In this document: positions 25,276 to 35,500 of the stretch, in pieces
Layout of the letters: each line of letters opens with the position of its first letter
How positions within the stretch are numbered: the first letter of the stretch is position 1
Source: CALCKW01 sp033852095
Lineage (GTDB): Bacteria > Pseudomonadota > Gammaproteobacteria > CALCKW01
NCBI GenBank assembly: GCA_033852095.1
Contig: JAWSVD010000097.1
Location: 7,748 to 71,747, forward strand
Direction: 5' to 3'
Length of the DNA: 64,000 nt
Program-made: the position numbers and the translations under genes
Notes under the pieces: model-generated
What the model saw: only the letters and a program-made list of their open reading frames with translations
Database searches by the model: none
Told to the model about the DNA's origin: nothing

Positions 25276-28200
25276 GTGGGGCAGTACGTGGCTTGTGAAA
25301 GGTATTTGATCGATTTTCCTTCCGATAAAATCCGAACATCTCAACGGCTTGAAAAGGAATCGAGTTACGCCGTGAGCACTCACGGCGAGGAGCTCGGGGA
25401 TTGCCGCTCGCTCAATCTGAGCGCGCTTTTCGCCGTTTTCCTGTGCCGTTACAGCCGACAAGAAGACACGGTTTTTCGAATCTGGCGTGATGGTGTCTGG
25501 GAGCTGGAGGCTTTCTCAGTCGACAAAAATACAGGGCTCGCGGGAACACAAGAGCAGGAGCTGCCAGAGGCTGCAGAGCTGGGCGCGCCAGGGCTGGCCA
25601 TTGGTTTTAGCACGCACACACTCGAACTCAGTGAGCTGCAGGCGAGCGGTTTAGACGCTGTCTTTTTCGTGGAACAGGGCGCGCAGACGCGGCTGCGCTG
25701 TGTTTATGCGGAAGAGCATTTTGATGAGGTGGGCATCAGCTACCGCCTGTCTTCGCTGGCGACTCTGTTGCACGCGGCCTGTGCGAAACCAGAGGGCGTG
25801 GTGGGCGACTGGCCGATGCACTCCCAGCTGGACGCCGAGTTGCTTGCGCGCATCAACCACACGGCAGCGGTCTTTGATGCCGAGACTGTTGTGCACGAAC
25901 GATTTTCTGCTCAAGCGGCCAGCACGCCCGACGCAGCAGCGGTCTGCTTCGACGGGCAAAGCCTGAGCTACAAGCAACTGGAGCAGCGCAGCAATCAGTT
26001 GGCCCACTACCTGCGCGCCAAGGGCGCTGCACCCGGGGTGAAAGTCGGGCTGTTTGTCGAGCGCAGCGAGCGCATGATCATCGCCTTGCTGGGCATCCTC
26101 AAATCTGGCGCAGCCTATATACCGCTAGACCCCGCTTACCCGGCGGAGCGCATCGCCTACATCGCGGAAGTTTCTCGCGTGCCACTGATCATCACTGAGC
26201 AGCCTCTGCTGGGCCTGATCGACGCTGAGCAGACCTTGCCGGTGTTGATCGATGCCCTAGATGATGCGCTGGATCAGCAGCCCAGCACGGCGCTGGATTC
26301 TGGCGTGCAGATTGAAGACCCCATGTACCTGATCTACACCTCTGGCAGCACGGGCAAGCCCAAAGGGGTGGAGATCTGTCACCGCAACGCCGCGGCGTTT
26401 ATCGATGGCATGCTGTCTATGCCGCCGTTGAACCGCGTGGATCGCACCTTGGCGCTGACCTCCTTGTGTTTCGACGTTTCGGTTCCCGAGATCTACTGCA
26501 CCCTGTTGATCGGTGGCTGCGTGGTTGTGGCCAACCGCGCCAGCGCCACCAACCCCGTGGCCCTGGCGGCCCTGATCGAAGAAGAGCAGGTGGAGACGGT
26601 GCACGCCACGCCGTCCACCTGGCGTTTGTTGCTGGAATCCGGCTGGCACAATAAGCGTGTCACGGCTGTGACCGCCGGCGAGCCCTTTCCCCGTGAAATG
26701 GTGGCACCGCTCTTAGCGTCAAGCCGCGAACTGTGGAATTTCTACGGACCCACCGAGGCGACCGTCTACGCCAGTGGTTATCAGATTACCGACCCGGACG
26801 CGCCTGTGCACATCGGCAAGCCGGTGCTCAACTACCGCGTGCGACTGTGCGATGAACGCGGCCTCGCGGTGCCTTTTGGCGCGGCAGGGGAGATGTGGAT
26901 AGGTGGTCCTGGGGTCTCCGGGCGGGGTTACAGCAACCGTGACGATTTGAACGCTGTTCAGTTTCCCGAAATCAACGGTGCGCGCTATTACCGCACCGGC
27001 GACGCGGTGCGCCTGTTGTTGGACGGCAGCATCGAATACCACAGCCGCATCGACGGTCAGGTCAAGGTCAATGGCTACCGCATCGAGCTGGGTGAGATTG
27101 AAGCTGTGTTATCGCAGCACGCCAGTGTCTCCCGCGCTGTGGTCGATCTGCAGCACAGCGACGACGGCGAGAAGCTCCTCGCCGCCTGGTGCCTGATGGA
27201 GCCGGGCAGCGAGCTGGGGCCACCTGAGCTCAAAGCGCACCTGCGCAGCCAATTGCCGCCCTATATGGTGCCACTTGCCTGGGCCACGCTCGACAGTGTG
27301 CCGCTCAACCCCAATGGCAAAGTCGATCGCAAAGCCCTGCCGCCCATCGCCACAGACGCTGTGACTGCACCGCTGTTGCCCCGAGCCAGCGCTGCCGTCT
27401 CACTGGATGAGCAGCTGCGTTACGCCCGCGAGCTTTGGCTGCAGATGCTGAGTCTCGATGACTGCGATCAGCAGACGAGCTTTTTCGACTTGGGTGGCAC
27501 CTCGATGATGGCGCTGCAATTTGTCAATCGCTTCAATGCCGCGACCCAGCAAGATCACAACATCGTTGATTTTTTTGGCAAGCCCAACTTGCAAGCCTGG
27601 TCCGATCACCTGCGCAGCAGCGCCGTTGAAACAACCGTGAGCGAAGCGGTACAGGAAAAGCCAGAATCCGTCGCTGCACAAGACATCGCCATTGTGGGCA
27701 TGGCGGTGCACGTGCCAGGTGCCAAGGGCTTACAGCAGTATTGGCAGAACATCGTCGAAGGGGTGGAGTCCATCTCGCATTTCAACCGCGGGGAACTACT
27801 CGCCGAGCTGCCCGCAGACACCGTCGACGACCCTGATTATGTAGCGGCTCGCGGCGTGCTCGAGGATTACGACGCCTTTGACAATGAGTTCTTTGCGATC
27901 AATCCGCGCGAAGCGCATGTGATAGACCCGCAGCAGCGTTTGTTCTTGCAAACAGCGTGGCACGCCTTTGAAGATGCAGGGCAGGTGCCTGACAGCTTTG
28001 AGGGGTTGGTAGGGGTCTATGCGGGCACTTATTACAACACCTATCACAGCAACAACGCCGCTGCCCACAGCGATAAGTTGGAGGCGATGGGCCATGTGCA
28101 AGAGATGATCGCCAGTGAGAAGGACTATGTCGCTACTCGCGTGGCGCACAAGTTCAATCTCAAGGGGCCGGCCGTCTCCGTGCACACCGCTTGCTCAACC

Positions 28201-31200
28201 TCCATGGTGGCTATCGCCCAAGCTTGTGGTGCACTGCGCTTGGGTCAGTGCGACATGGCAGTGGCGGGTGCTGCCTCACTGACGTCGCCTGTGAAGAGTG
28301 GCCACAGTTTCCAAGAGGGCTCGGTCTTTTGCAAAGACGGGCACACCAAGAGCTTTTCCGCTGATGCCACGGGCACCATGTTTTGTGACGGCGTGGGCGC
28401 GGTTGTGCTCAAGCGAGTAGACGATGCTGTTGCCAGTGGCGACCGCATCTACGCCGTGATCAAATCGGCCGCGGTGAACAACGACGGCGGCGACAAGATG
28501 AGTTTCATGGCGCCCTCCAGCGACGGCCAGGCCGCGGTGGTGGAGGCGGCGCTGCGCGAGAGCGGTGTGCCGGCCGATACCATCGGCTACGTGGAAGCGC
28601 ACGGCACGGCAACACCGGTAGGAGATCCCATTGAAATAGAGGGGTTGCGTCGGGCTTACGACAAATTCACCGATCAGCGGCAGTTTTGTGCGATTGGTTC
28701 GGTGAAGAGTAACATCGGTCATTTGACTGCGGCGGCGGGCGTGGCGGGTCTGATCAAGACAGCCCTGACACTGCACCACAAGATCATTCCACCCAGTTTG
28801 TTCTGTGAGCCGGTGAACCCTGCAATTCGATTTGAACGCACGCCTTTTTATCCGGCGGTTAAACGCGAGCATTGGTTGGAATCCGATCATCCTCGCCGTG
28901 CCGGGGTGAGCTCCTTTGGCGTGGGCGGCACCAACGCGCACGCGATCTTGGAGGAGTTCAATGCGCCAGAGCCCACGGACACTGATTTTCGCTCGCGCGA
29001 GTTGCTGTTGATCTCTGCCAAGACAGAGCAGTCACTGCAGGCGAACACCGACGCGCTTGCCGAGCAGATGGCACAGCAGGGTCAGCGCTTGGCCGATGTC
29101 TCGCATACCTTGATGCAGGGGCGCAGTGTGTTTGCCCAGCGGCGCTTTGTAGTCGCCGCTGAAGGCCAAGCCGCGCAGCGGCTGTCCGAGTTAGACACTG
29201 CCTACAGTGCCACGGCGGCAGCAGCCAAGACTTCTGGCAAGGTAGCGTTCATGTTCCCGGGCCAGGGCAGTCAGTATGCGGGCATGGGCAGCAACCTCTA
29301 TCAGCAAGAGCCCGTCTACCGCGAGGCTCTGGACCGTTGTGCCGAGATCCTGAAGCCGGAGCTGGGCATGGATATCCGCGATCTATTGCTGCGCGATGAT
29401 GCGGCAGCTAAGGAGATGATTGGCCAGACCCGTTTCACCCAGCCCAGTTTGTTTGTCACCGCTTACGCCTTGAGCCAGCTGTGGCAGCACTGGGGCGTGC
29501 AGCCCGCAGCCCTGATCGGTCACAGTGTGGGTGAATTTGTGGCGGCGCATTTGGCCGGGGTGTTCAACCTCGAGGATGCACTGCTGCTGGTGGCGCGACG
29601 TGGCGCCATGATGCAAGCGCTGCCCGGTGGCTCCATGCTGACGGTGCGGCTCGGCGTCGAAGAGCTGCGGAATATCTTGCCCGATGCTCTGTCCATAGCG
29701 GCCATCAACGGGCCGAAGTTGTGCGTGGTCGCCGGTGAAGATGAAGCAGTAGCAGACTTTGCCAAGCATTGTGAACAAGAGCAGATTGTCTGCCGTGCGC
29801 TGCAGACATCGCATGCTTTTCACAGCGCCATGATGGACCCCATCGTCGATGCATTTGCAGCCCTGGTAGAAGCGACGCAGCGCAACAAGCCGCAGCTGCC
29901 GATTGTGTCCACCGCGGATGCCGCGTGGCTTTCCGCAGACCGAGCGATCGATCCGCAGTATTGGGCGCAGCATTTGCGTCAGGCGGTGCGTTTTGCGGAG
30001 GGCGTGCGCGTGCTCTGGGATGAGCAGGATTATGTGCTGCTGGAACTCGGCCCCCGTGCGACGGCCTGCACACTGGCTCGCCAGCAGGCGACGGATGCGT
30101 CGCGGCAGATCGCGATTCCCTCGCTCTCCAACAGCTCCGATGACGAGTGCGAAGTGGAGAGCATGCTCAGCGCGGCAGGACGATTGTGGCAGTGTGACAT
30201 CGCGCTGGACTGGTCACAACTGCAGGGCAATGGCTCCAGACGTATCGTCAGTTTGCCAGGATATGCCTTCGCGAAAACGCGCTTTTGGCTCAAATCCAAA
30301 CACGCGCTAAACCTGGAAAATGCCGCGAGCAGTGGCCTTGCGGCAGCTCAGCCCAATCTAATTGAAGCGACTCTGTCGACACCCCTTATTGCCGAGAACA
30401 CCACCATGAGCCAGCCCATGCAAACGCGTAAAGAACACCTGATCTCACTGGTCAAAGAGCTGTTTGAAGACACCTCTGGCATGGACCTGAAGAACGCCGA
30501 TGCGAACGCCAACTTCATGAGCCTTGGCCTGGATTCGTTGTTCCTGACCCAGGCAGGCAACTCGATCAAAAAGAAGTTCGCCGTAGTGGTGAGCTTTCGC
30601 CAGTTGATGGAGAGCGTCAATTCATTCGATGCACTGGCGGTGGTATTGGATCAAGAGCTGCCTGTGGGAAAATTTGAAGCACCGGTGGCGGACGTTGCGC
30701 AGGTTGCGGTGCAGGTCGCTGCTCCCGGTCCAGCTGCTCCCGCTCTGGCTGCTCAAGTCGCTGTGGCGCCAGCAGCCCCTGTTGCGGCCAGCGCTGTGCT
30801 CAGTGGCGTGCCCGCGGCGGTGGCCCCGTTGCACAGCCCGGCGTTGATCGCCGGCGGGGGCGTGGAATCCCTGGTGCAGCAGCAGTTGTTGCTGATGCAG
30901 CAGCAACTGCAGTTGCTCGGTGGGGCGGGGCTGCCTGCGGCGACGATCACTGCCGCGCAGCCAGTAGGGGCAGTGACGGCAGTGCCGTTCAGTGTTGTAA
31001 AAAAATCCGATGTGGCACCGGCACCCGTCGCGGCATCTGCCGCTGGCGCAAGCGAAGCCAAACCTTTCGGTGCTCAGGCGCGAATCTCTCATGAGCAGGA
31101 CGGCGAGATGAATCCGACCCAGCGCGGTAATTTGCAGCGTTTTATCGAAGCCTACGCCGTGCGCACTAAATCATCCAAGGCGCACGCTCAAGAAAACCGC

Positions 31201-32574
31201 GCCACTTTTTCGGATCCGCGGGTGGTGTCAGGGTTTAGCCCTGCCTTGAAAGAGGCCGTCTACCCGGTGGTGGTGAACCGCTCTGAGGGTTGCAAACTCT
31301 GGGACTTGGACGACAACGAGTACATCGACATCACCAACTGTTTTGGCGCGAACTTTGTCGGTTACGGCATTGATCAGATCAAAGAGGCAATGCACCGCCA
31401 GATAGACATTGGTTTTGAAATTGGCCCCACCAACCCGCTTGCGGGAGAAGTGGCGAAGCTCGCTTGCGAGCTGACCGGGAATGAGCGTTTTGCATTTTGC
31501 AACACCGGCTCTGAGGCGGTCTTGGGGGCTGTGCGTGCGGCTCGCACCATCACAGCAAAAGACGTAGTGGTTTCCTTTAACGGGGATTATCACGGCCTCT
31601 TCGACGAAGTCATCGTGCGCGGCTCTCCGGCGCTCAAATCCTTTGCCGCCGCGGCGGGTATCCCACAGACAGCGGTCAGTCAGACGCTGGTATTGGATTA
31701 CGGCGAGGCTGCTGCACTGGATCAGATCCGCGAGCGCGCTGAGGACATTGCCGCGATTCTGGTGGAGCCGGTGCAAAGCCGCAACCCCGGTCTGCAGCCA
31801 CGGGAGTTCCTGCATCAACTGCGCGCGCTCACTGAAGAGCTGGACATCGCGCTGATATTCGACGAAGTGATCACCGGTTTTAGGATTCACCCCGGCGGTG
31901 CGCAGGCGCATTTCGGTGTACGAGCCGATCTGGCGACCTACGGCAAGATCATCGGTGGCGGCATGCCGATCGGCATGATCGGTGGCAAGGCGAAATACAT
32001 GGACGCCTTTGACGGGGGGCACTGGCAGTACGGCGATGATTCGGCGCCGGAAGTGGGCGTGACTTATCTGGCGGGCACCTTTGTGCGCCACCCGCTGACG
32101 CTGGCAGCCTCGAAGGCGCTGTTGCTGATGATCAAGGCGGGTGGCGTGGAGATGTACGACACCATCAACGCGCGCACGGACCGCATGGCTGCGGAGATGA
32201 ACAGGTATTTCAAGCTGCGTGGCGTGCCCTACAAGATGGCGAATTTTGGCTCGCTGTTCAAACTCAGCTATCCCCTGGACGCTAGAAACGCCGAGCTGCT
32301 GTTCATGTTCGCGCGCCACCGCGGTGTGCACGTGTGGGACGGCCTGCCCATGTGCTTGACCACCTCGCACAGTGACGCCGATGTGGATGCCGTAATCAAA
32401 ACCTTGAAACTGGCGGTCGATGACATGATCGACAATGATTTTCTGGCTCTCGAAGGACAGCAGACTTTTGTCTCCAGTAAGCAGCGTGTTCGATTGGTCG
32501 ACGGCAAAGACGGGGAGGTCAGTTGGGTGCAGCAGGGCTCATCCCAGCAGATTTCCTCCAATTCCACGCAGTAA
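25276..32574 (+). CDS. Hybrid NRPS-PKS megasynthase: A-PCP-KS-AT-ACP-aminotransferase
   Basis: A 2432-residue assembly-line protein. GTG 25276 is chosen because AGGAGGT stands 6 bases before it. Domains: residues 1-195, truncated condensation-like segment without HHxxxDG; A domain about 205-690 (YLIYTSGSTGKPKGVE, FYGPTEATVY, NPNGKVDRKAL); PCP with Ser743 (LGGTS); KS about 803-1235 with Cys973 (HTACSTS) and later EAHGTATPVGDP and NIGHLTAAAG; AT about 1322-1660 with Ser1417 (GHSVGE) and a HAFH motif indicating malonyl-CoA; ACP with Ser1754 (LGLDSL); an Ala/Val/Pro-rich linker about 1790-1935; and a class III, GSA-type aminotransferase with PLP Lys2224 (TYGKIIGGGMPIG). No KR, DH or TE is present. 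It would extend a PCP-bound amino acid with malonate and transaminate the beta-keto group, passing the chain to the next protein, encoded 24 bases downstream. Confidence 0.93.
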   Translation: MGQYVACERYLIDFPSDKIRTSQRLEKESSYAVSTHGEELGDCRSLNLSALFAVFLCRYSRQEDTVFRIWRDGVWELEAFSVDKNTGLAGTQEQELPEAAELGAPGLAIGFSTHTLELSELQASGLDAVFFVEQGAQTRLRCVYAEEHFDEVGISYRLSSLATLLHAACAKPEGVVGDWPMHSQLDAELLARINHTAAVFDAETVVHERFSAQAASTPDAAAVCFDGQSLSYKQLEQRSNQLAHYLRAKGAAPGVKVGLFVERSERMIIALLGILKSGAAYIPLDPAYPAERIAYIAEVSRVPLIITEQPLLGLIDAEQTLPVLIDALDDALDQQPSTALDSGVQIEDPMYLIYTSGSTGKPKGVEICHRNAAAFIDGMLSMPPLNRVDRTLALTSLCFDVSVPEIYCTLLIGGCVVVANRASATNPVALAALIEEEQVETVHATPSTWRLLLESGWHNKRVTAVTAGEPFPREMVAPLLASSRELWNFYGPTEATVYASGYQITDPDAPVHIGKPVLNYRVRLCDERGLAVPFGAAGEMWIGGPGVSGRGYSNRDDLNAVQFPEINGARYYRTGDAVRLLLDGSIEYHSRIDGQVKVNGYRIELGEIEAVLSQHASVSRAVVDLQHSDDGEKLLAAWCLMEPGSELGPPELKAHLRSQLPPYMVPLAWATLDSVPLNPNGKVDRKALPPIATDAVTAPLLPRASAAVSLDEQLRYARELWLQMLSLDDCDQQTSFFDLGGTSMMALQFVNRFNAATQQDHNIVDFFGKPNLQAWSDHLRSSAVETTVSEAVQEKPESVAAQDIAIVGMAVHVPGAKGLQQYWQNIVEGVESISHFNRGELLAELPADTVDDPDYVAARGVLEDYDAFDNEFFAINPREAHVIDPQQRLFLQTAWHAFEDAGQVPDSFEGLVGVYAGTYYNTYHSNNAAAHSDKLEAMGHVQEMIASEKDYVATRVAHKFNLKGPAVSVHTACSTSMVAIAQACGALRLGQCDMAVAGAASLTSPVKSGHSFQEGSVFCKDGHTKSFSADATGTMFCDGVGAVVLKRVDDAVASGDRIYAVIKSAAVNNDGGDKMSFMAPSSDGQAAVVEAALRESGVPADTIGYVEAHGTATPVGDPIEIEGLRRAYDKFTDQRQFCAIGSVKSNIGHLTAAAGVAGLIKTALTLHHKIIPPSLFCEPVNPAIRFERTPFYPAVKREHWLESDHPRRAGVSSFGVGGTNAHAILEEFNAPEPTDTDFRSRELLLISAKTEQSLQANTDALAEQMAQQGQRLADVSHTLMQGRSVFAQRRFVVAAEGQAAQRLSELDTAYSATAAAAKTSGKVAFMFPGQGSQYAGMGSNLYQQEPVYREALDRCAEILKPELGMDIRDLLLRDDAAAKEMIGQTRFTQPSLFVTAYALSQLWQHWGVQPAALIGHSVGEFVAAHLAGVFNLEDALLLVARRGAMMQALPGGSMLTVRLGVEELRNILPDALSIAAINGPKLCVVAGEDEAVADFAKHCEQEQIVCRALQTSHAFHSAMMDPIVDAFAALVEATQRNKPQLPIVSTADAAWLSADRAIDPQYWAQHLRQAVRFAEGVRVLWDEQDYVLLELGPRATACTLARQQATDASRQIAIPSLSNSSDDECEVESMLSAAGRLWQCDIALDWSQLQGNGSRRIVSLPGYAFAKTRFWLKSKHALNLENAASSGLAAAQPNLIEATLSTPLIAENTTMSQPMQTRKEHLISLVKELFEDTSGMDLKNADANANFMSLGLDSLFLTQAGNSIKKKFAVVVSFRQLMESVNSFDALAVVLDQELPVGKFEAPVADVAQVAVQVAAPGPAAPALAAQVAVAPAAPVAASAVLSGVPAAVAPLHSPALIAGGGVESLVQQQLLLMQQQLQLLGGAGLPAATITAAQPVGAVTAVPFSVVKKSDVAPAPVAASAAGASEAKPFGAQARISHEQDGEMNPTQRGNLQRFIEAYAVRTKSSKAHAQENRATFSDPRVVSGFSPALKEAVYPVVVNRSEGCKLWDLDDNEYIDITNCFGANFVGYGIDQIKEAMHRQIDIGFEIGPTNPLAGEVAKLACELTGNERFAFCNTGSEAVLGAVRAARTITAKDVVVSFNGDYHGLFDEVIVRGSPALKSFAAAAGIPQTAVSQTLVLDYGEAAALDQIRERAEDIAAILVEPVQSRNPGLQPREFLHQLRALTEELDIALIFDEVITGFRIHPGGAQAHFGVRADLATYGKIIGGGMPIGMIGGKAKYMDAFDGGHWQYGDDSAPEVGVTYLAGTFVRHPLTLAASKALLLMIKAGGVEMYDTINARTDRMAAEMNRYFKLRGVPYKMANFGSLFKLSYPLDARNAELLFMFARHRGVHVWDGLPMCLTTSHSDADVDAVIKTLKLAVDDMIDNDFLALEGQQTFVSSKQRVRLVDGKDGEVSWVQQGSSQQISSNSTQ

Positions 32575-32598
32575 TCTCTCGAGTAGGTTGATACCCAG

Positions 32599-35500
32599 AT
32601 GAAAAATTCGGTTCAAGACAGCACCGGCACGGTAGGCAACAGCCAGCGGAGAAACACCTCGGATGCGCAACAGGAAATTCTGGCCTCTGTGGCCCTGGGT
32701 GATGAGGCCTCCTGCGCCTTCAATATGGCGGTGCAGATCGACTTCCCGGGCGCCGTTGATGCGAAAGCACTGGCCGCTGCGGTAAAGGACTTGGGTGCGC
32801 GTCACCAAATGCTGCGCGCGCGTTTCTCGCTCGATGGCGAGAGCATGTGGGTGGACCGCGAGTGTCAGGTCGAATTGCAGGACTTGGACCTGCGCGCAGA
32901 GACTGCAGATCATGCGGCGAGCTTGTTGGACGAGCTGCGAGATATTCAGGTGGCAGTCGCCTTCGATCTGGTCAATAACCAAGCGTGGCGCGTGCACCTA
33001 GTGCTGCTCAGCGACGGCGCTTCAACGGTGCTGATCACGGCGCATCATGTCGTCGCCGATGGCTGGTCTCTGGCCGTGATGCGCGAGGATCTGGCGCAGC
33101 TCTACACCGACCGCATGCAAAAGCGTGCCTCATCACTGCAGCCGGCAATAGATTTCGATGTCTATCTGGAATATTTGGATGAGCAACAGCGCAACGGCAC
33201 GCGCGGAAAATCGCGCGACTACTGGATAGAGCAATTCACCCCTGAGCTCTCGGCCTTTGATTTCCCCTTAGACCATGCTCGGCCGGCTGTGCGCAGTTAC
33301 GCGGCCGGGCGCTGCGATGTGCGCATTCCCCGAGATGTATCCGATGCACTTCGGCTGATGGCCAGAGAGCAGCAGAACAGTTTGTTTAACGTGCTGTTCT
33401 CTGCCTTCTACGCCTACTTATATAGAGCCAGTGCGGCCAATGACTTGGTGGTGGGCATTCCCGCGGCGGGTCACAGCATCGCCGGCTTGTACGAGATGGT
33501 GGGGCACTGCGTCAATATACTCCCCGTACGCCAATCAGTGCAGGGCGAGCAAAGTTTTGCTGCGTTGTTGCGTGATACGCGCAGTTCCATGCTGGACGCT
33601 CAAGACAACCAGGTCTTCACCTTCAGTGAAATGATCGGTCATCTGGACGTGAAGCGCGACTTGTCGAGAATCCCGGTGGTGTCGATGTTGTTCAACATCG
33701 ATCAGGAGACCGGGAAACACGACTACGCTGGCTTGCAGGGGCAGGCCAATTCGATTGCGCACCGCTTTGAGAACTTCGAGATATTCTGCAATATCTTGGA
33801 TCGTCAGGGTGAGCTGACCGTCGAGTGGGCCTACAATACGCAGCTTTTCTCGGCGGAATCGACCGAGCATCGCGTGCGCTCCTTCGTGGCGCTGCTGTCG
33901 CAAATCGCCACTGCTCCCGAGCTGCTGCTCGACGATACCAGTCTGTTCTCCGAGGCGGACCGCCAGGTCTACAGCGAGCTGAACAATACATCTTTGCCTC
34001 TGCCGGCAGGCGGCACTGTGTTGTCGATGCTGGAGGCGAGTGCACAGCAATCCCCGAATGCCGATGCACTTGTCGCTGGAAATACGCGATTCAGTTACCG
34101 CGAGCTGCATCAGCGCGCGAATCGCCTGGCGAACTACCTGCAGCTGCAAGGTGTCAGCAAGGGCGACTGGGTTGCCCTGTGTCTGCAGCGCAGCGAGCAC
34201 ATGGTGGTGGCTATTCTCGCGCTGATGAAGCTCGGCGCGACCTATGTGCCGCTGGACCCAGCGTACCCCGCAGAGCGCGTGGCTTATATCATCGAAAACG
34301 CCAGCGCGTCGATGATCATCACGCAGAGCAATTTGCTGGCGGCACTGCCGCAGCACGCAGGCAGCAATGTGTGCCTCGATGCACTCACCGATCAACTGCG
34401 GCAGCAAGCGGATACAGCGCCCGAAGGCCCGCTGCCATCGGCCGAAGATCTTATCTACGTGATCTATACCTCGGGCTCCACTGGCAATCCCAAAGGGGTG
34501 AAGCTAGAGCACGCTAACGTGGCGAACTTTCTGAGCTCTATGGCGCGCGAGCCGGGACTGGTCGCGAGCGATAGGCTGGTCGCGGTGACGACCCTGTCTT
34601 TTGATATCGCCGTGCTGGAGTTGATGCTGCCGCTGACTGTGGGCGCCTGCGTGGTGCTGGCAACACGGGAGCAGGCGACGGATGCCGAGGCGTTGCAGGC
34701 CTTGATGCAAGACGAAGGCGCGACGACCTTGCAGGCGACACCCGCCACCTGGCGAATGTTGTTGCAGGGAGGCTGGCAGGGGCAGCAGAACTTGAAGTCC
34801 CTGGTCGGCGGCGAGGCCCTGCCACGCGATCTGGCTCTGCAGCTGGTAGACAAGGTCGATCAGCTGTGGAATATGTATGGCCCCACGGAAACTGCGATCT
34901 GGTCCACCTGCGAGAGAATCGATGCGGGCAGTGAGTCGATAACTATTGGCAAACCAATTGGCAATACCCAAGTGTATGTGTTCGATCAGCTCGGGCACCC
35001 CGCGCCAGTGGGCATGCCAGGCGAACTGTTGATCGGCGGCGAGGGGGTCTGCGCGGGTTATCATCAGCGCGATGATTTGAACCGCCAGGTGTTTATCCCG
35101 GATATTTTCTCCAGCCGTCCCGCTGCCAAACTCTACCGCACCCGTGACCGGGTCAAGCTGCTGCCCGATGGTCGTGTGGAATATCTGGAGCGCATGGACA
35201 ATCAGGTGAAAGTTCGGGGATATCGCATCGAGCTGGGGGAAATTGAAACCGTATTGGGTGAGCAGGACGCCGTGCAGGAGTGCGCCGTTTTGGCCCGTGA
35301 AGACGTGGCCGGAGATGTACGCCTGGTGGCCTATGTGTTGACGATTGACGGCCAGCTGAATGAGCGCGCTCTGGCTCTGGGCCTGCGCGAGCGCTTGCCT
35401 GAATTCATGCAGCCGCAGCATTTTGTTTTGATGCAGGACATGCCGCGCACGCCCAATGGCAAGCTGGACCGAAAAGCGCTGCCGCCGCCGCGCGCGCGCG

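Noticed and set aside
31228..32370. Long antisense frame within the aminotransferase domain
   Set aside because: It is the complement of a conserved PLP domain; composition and lack of a start signal mark it as a shadow.
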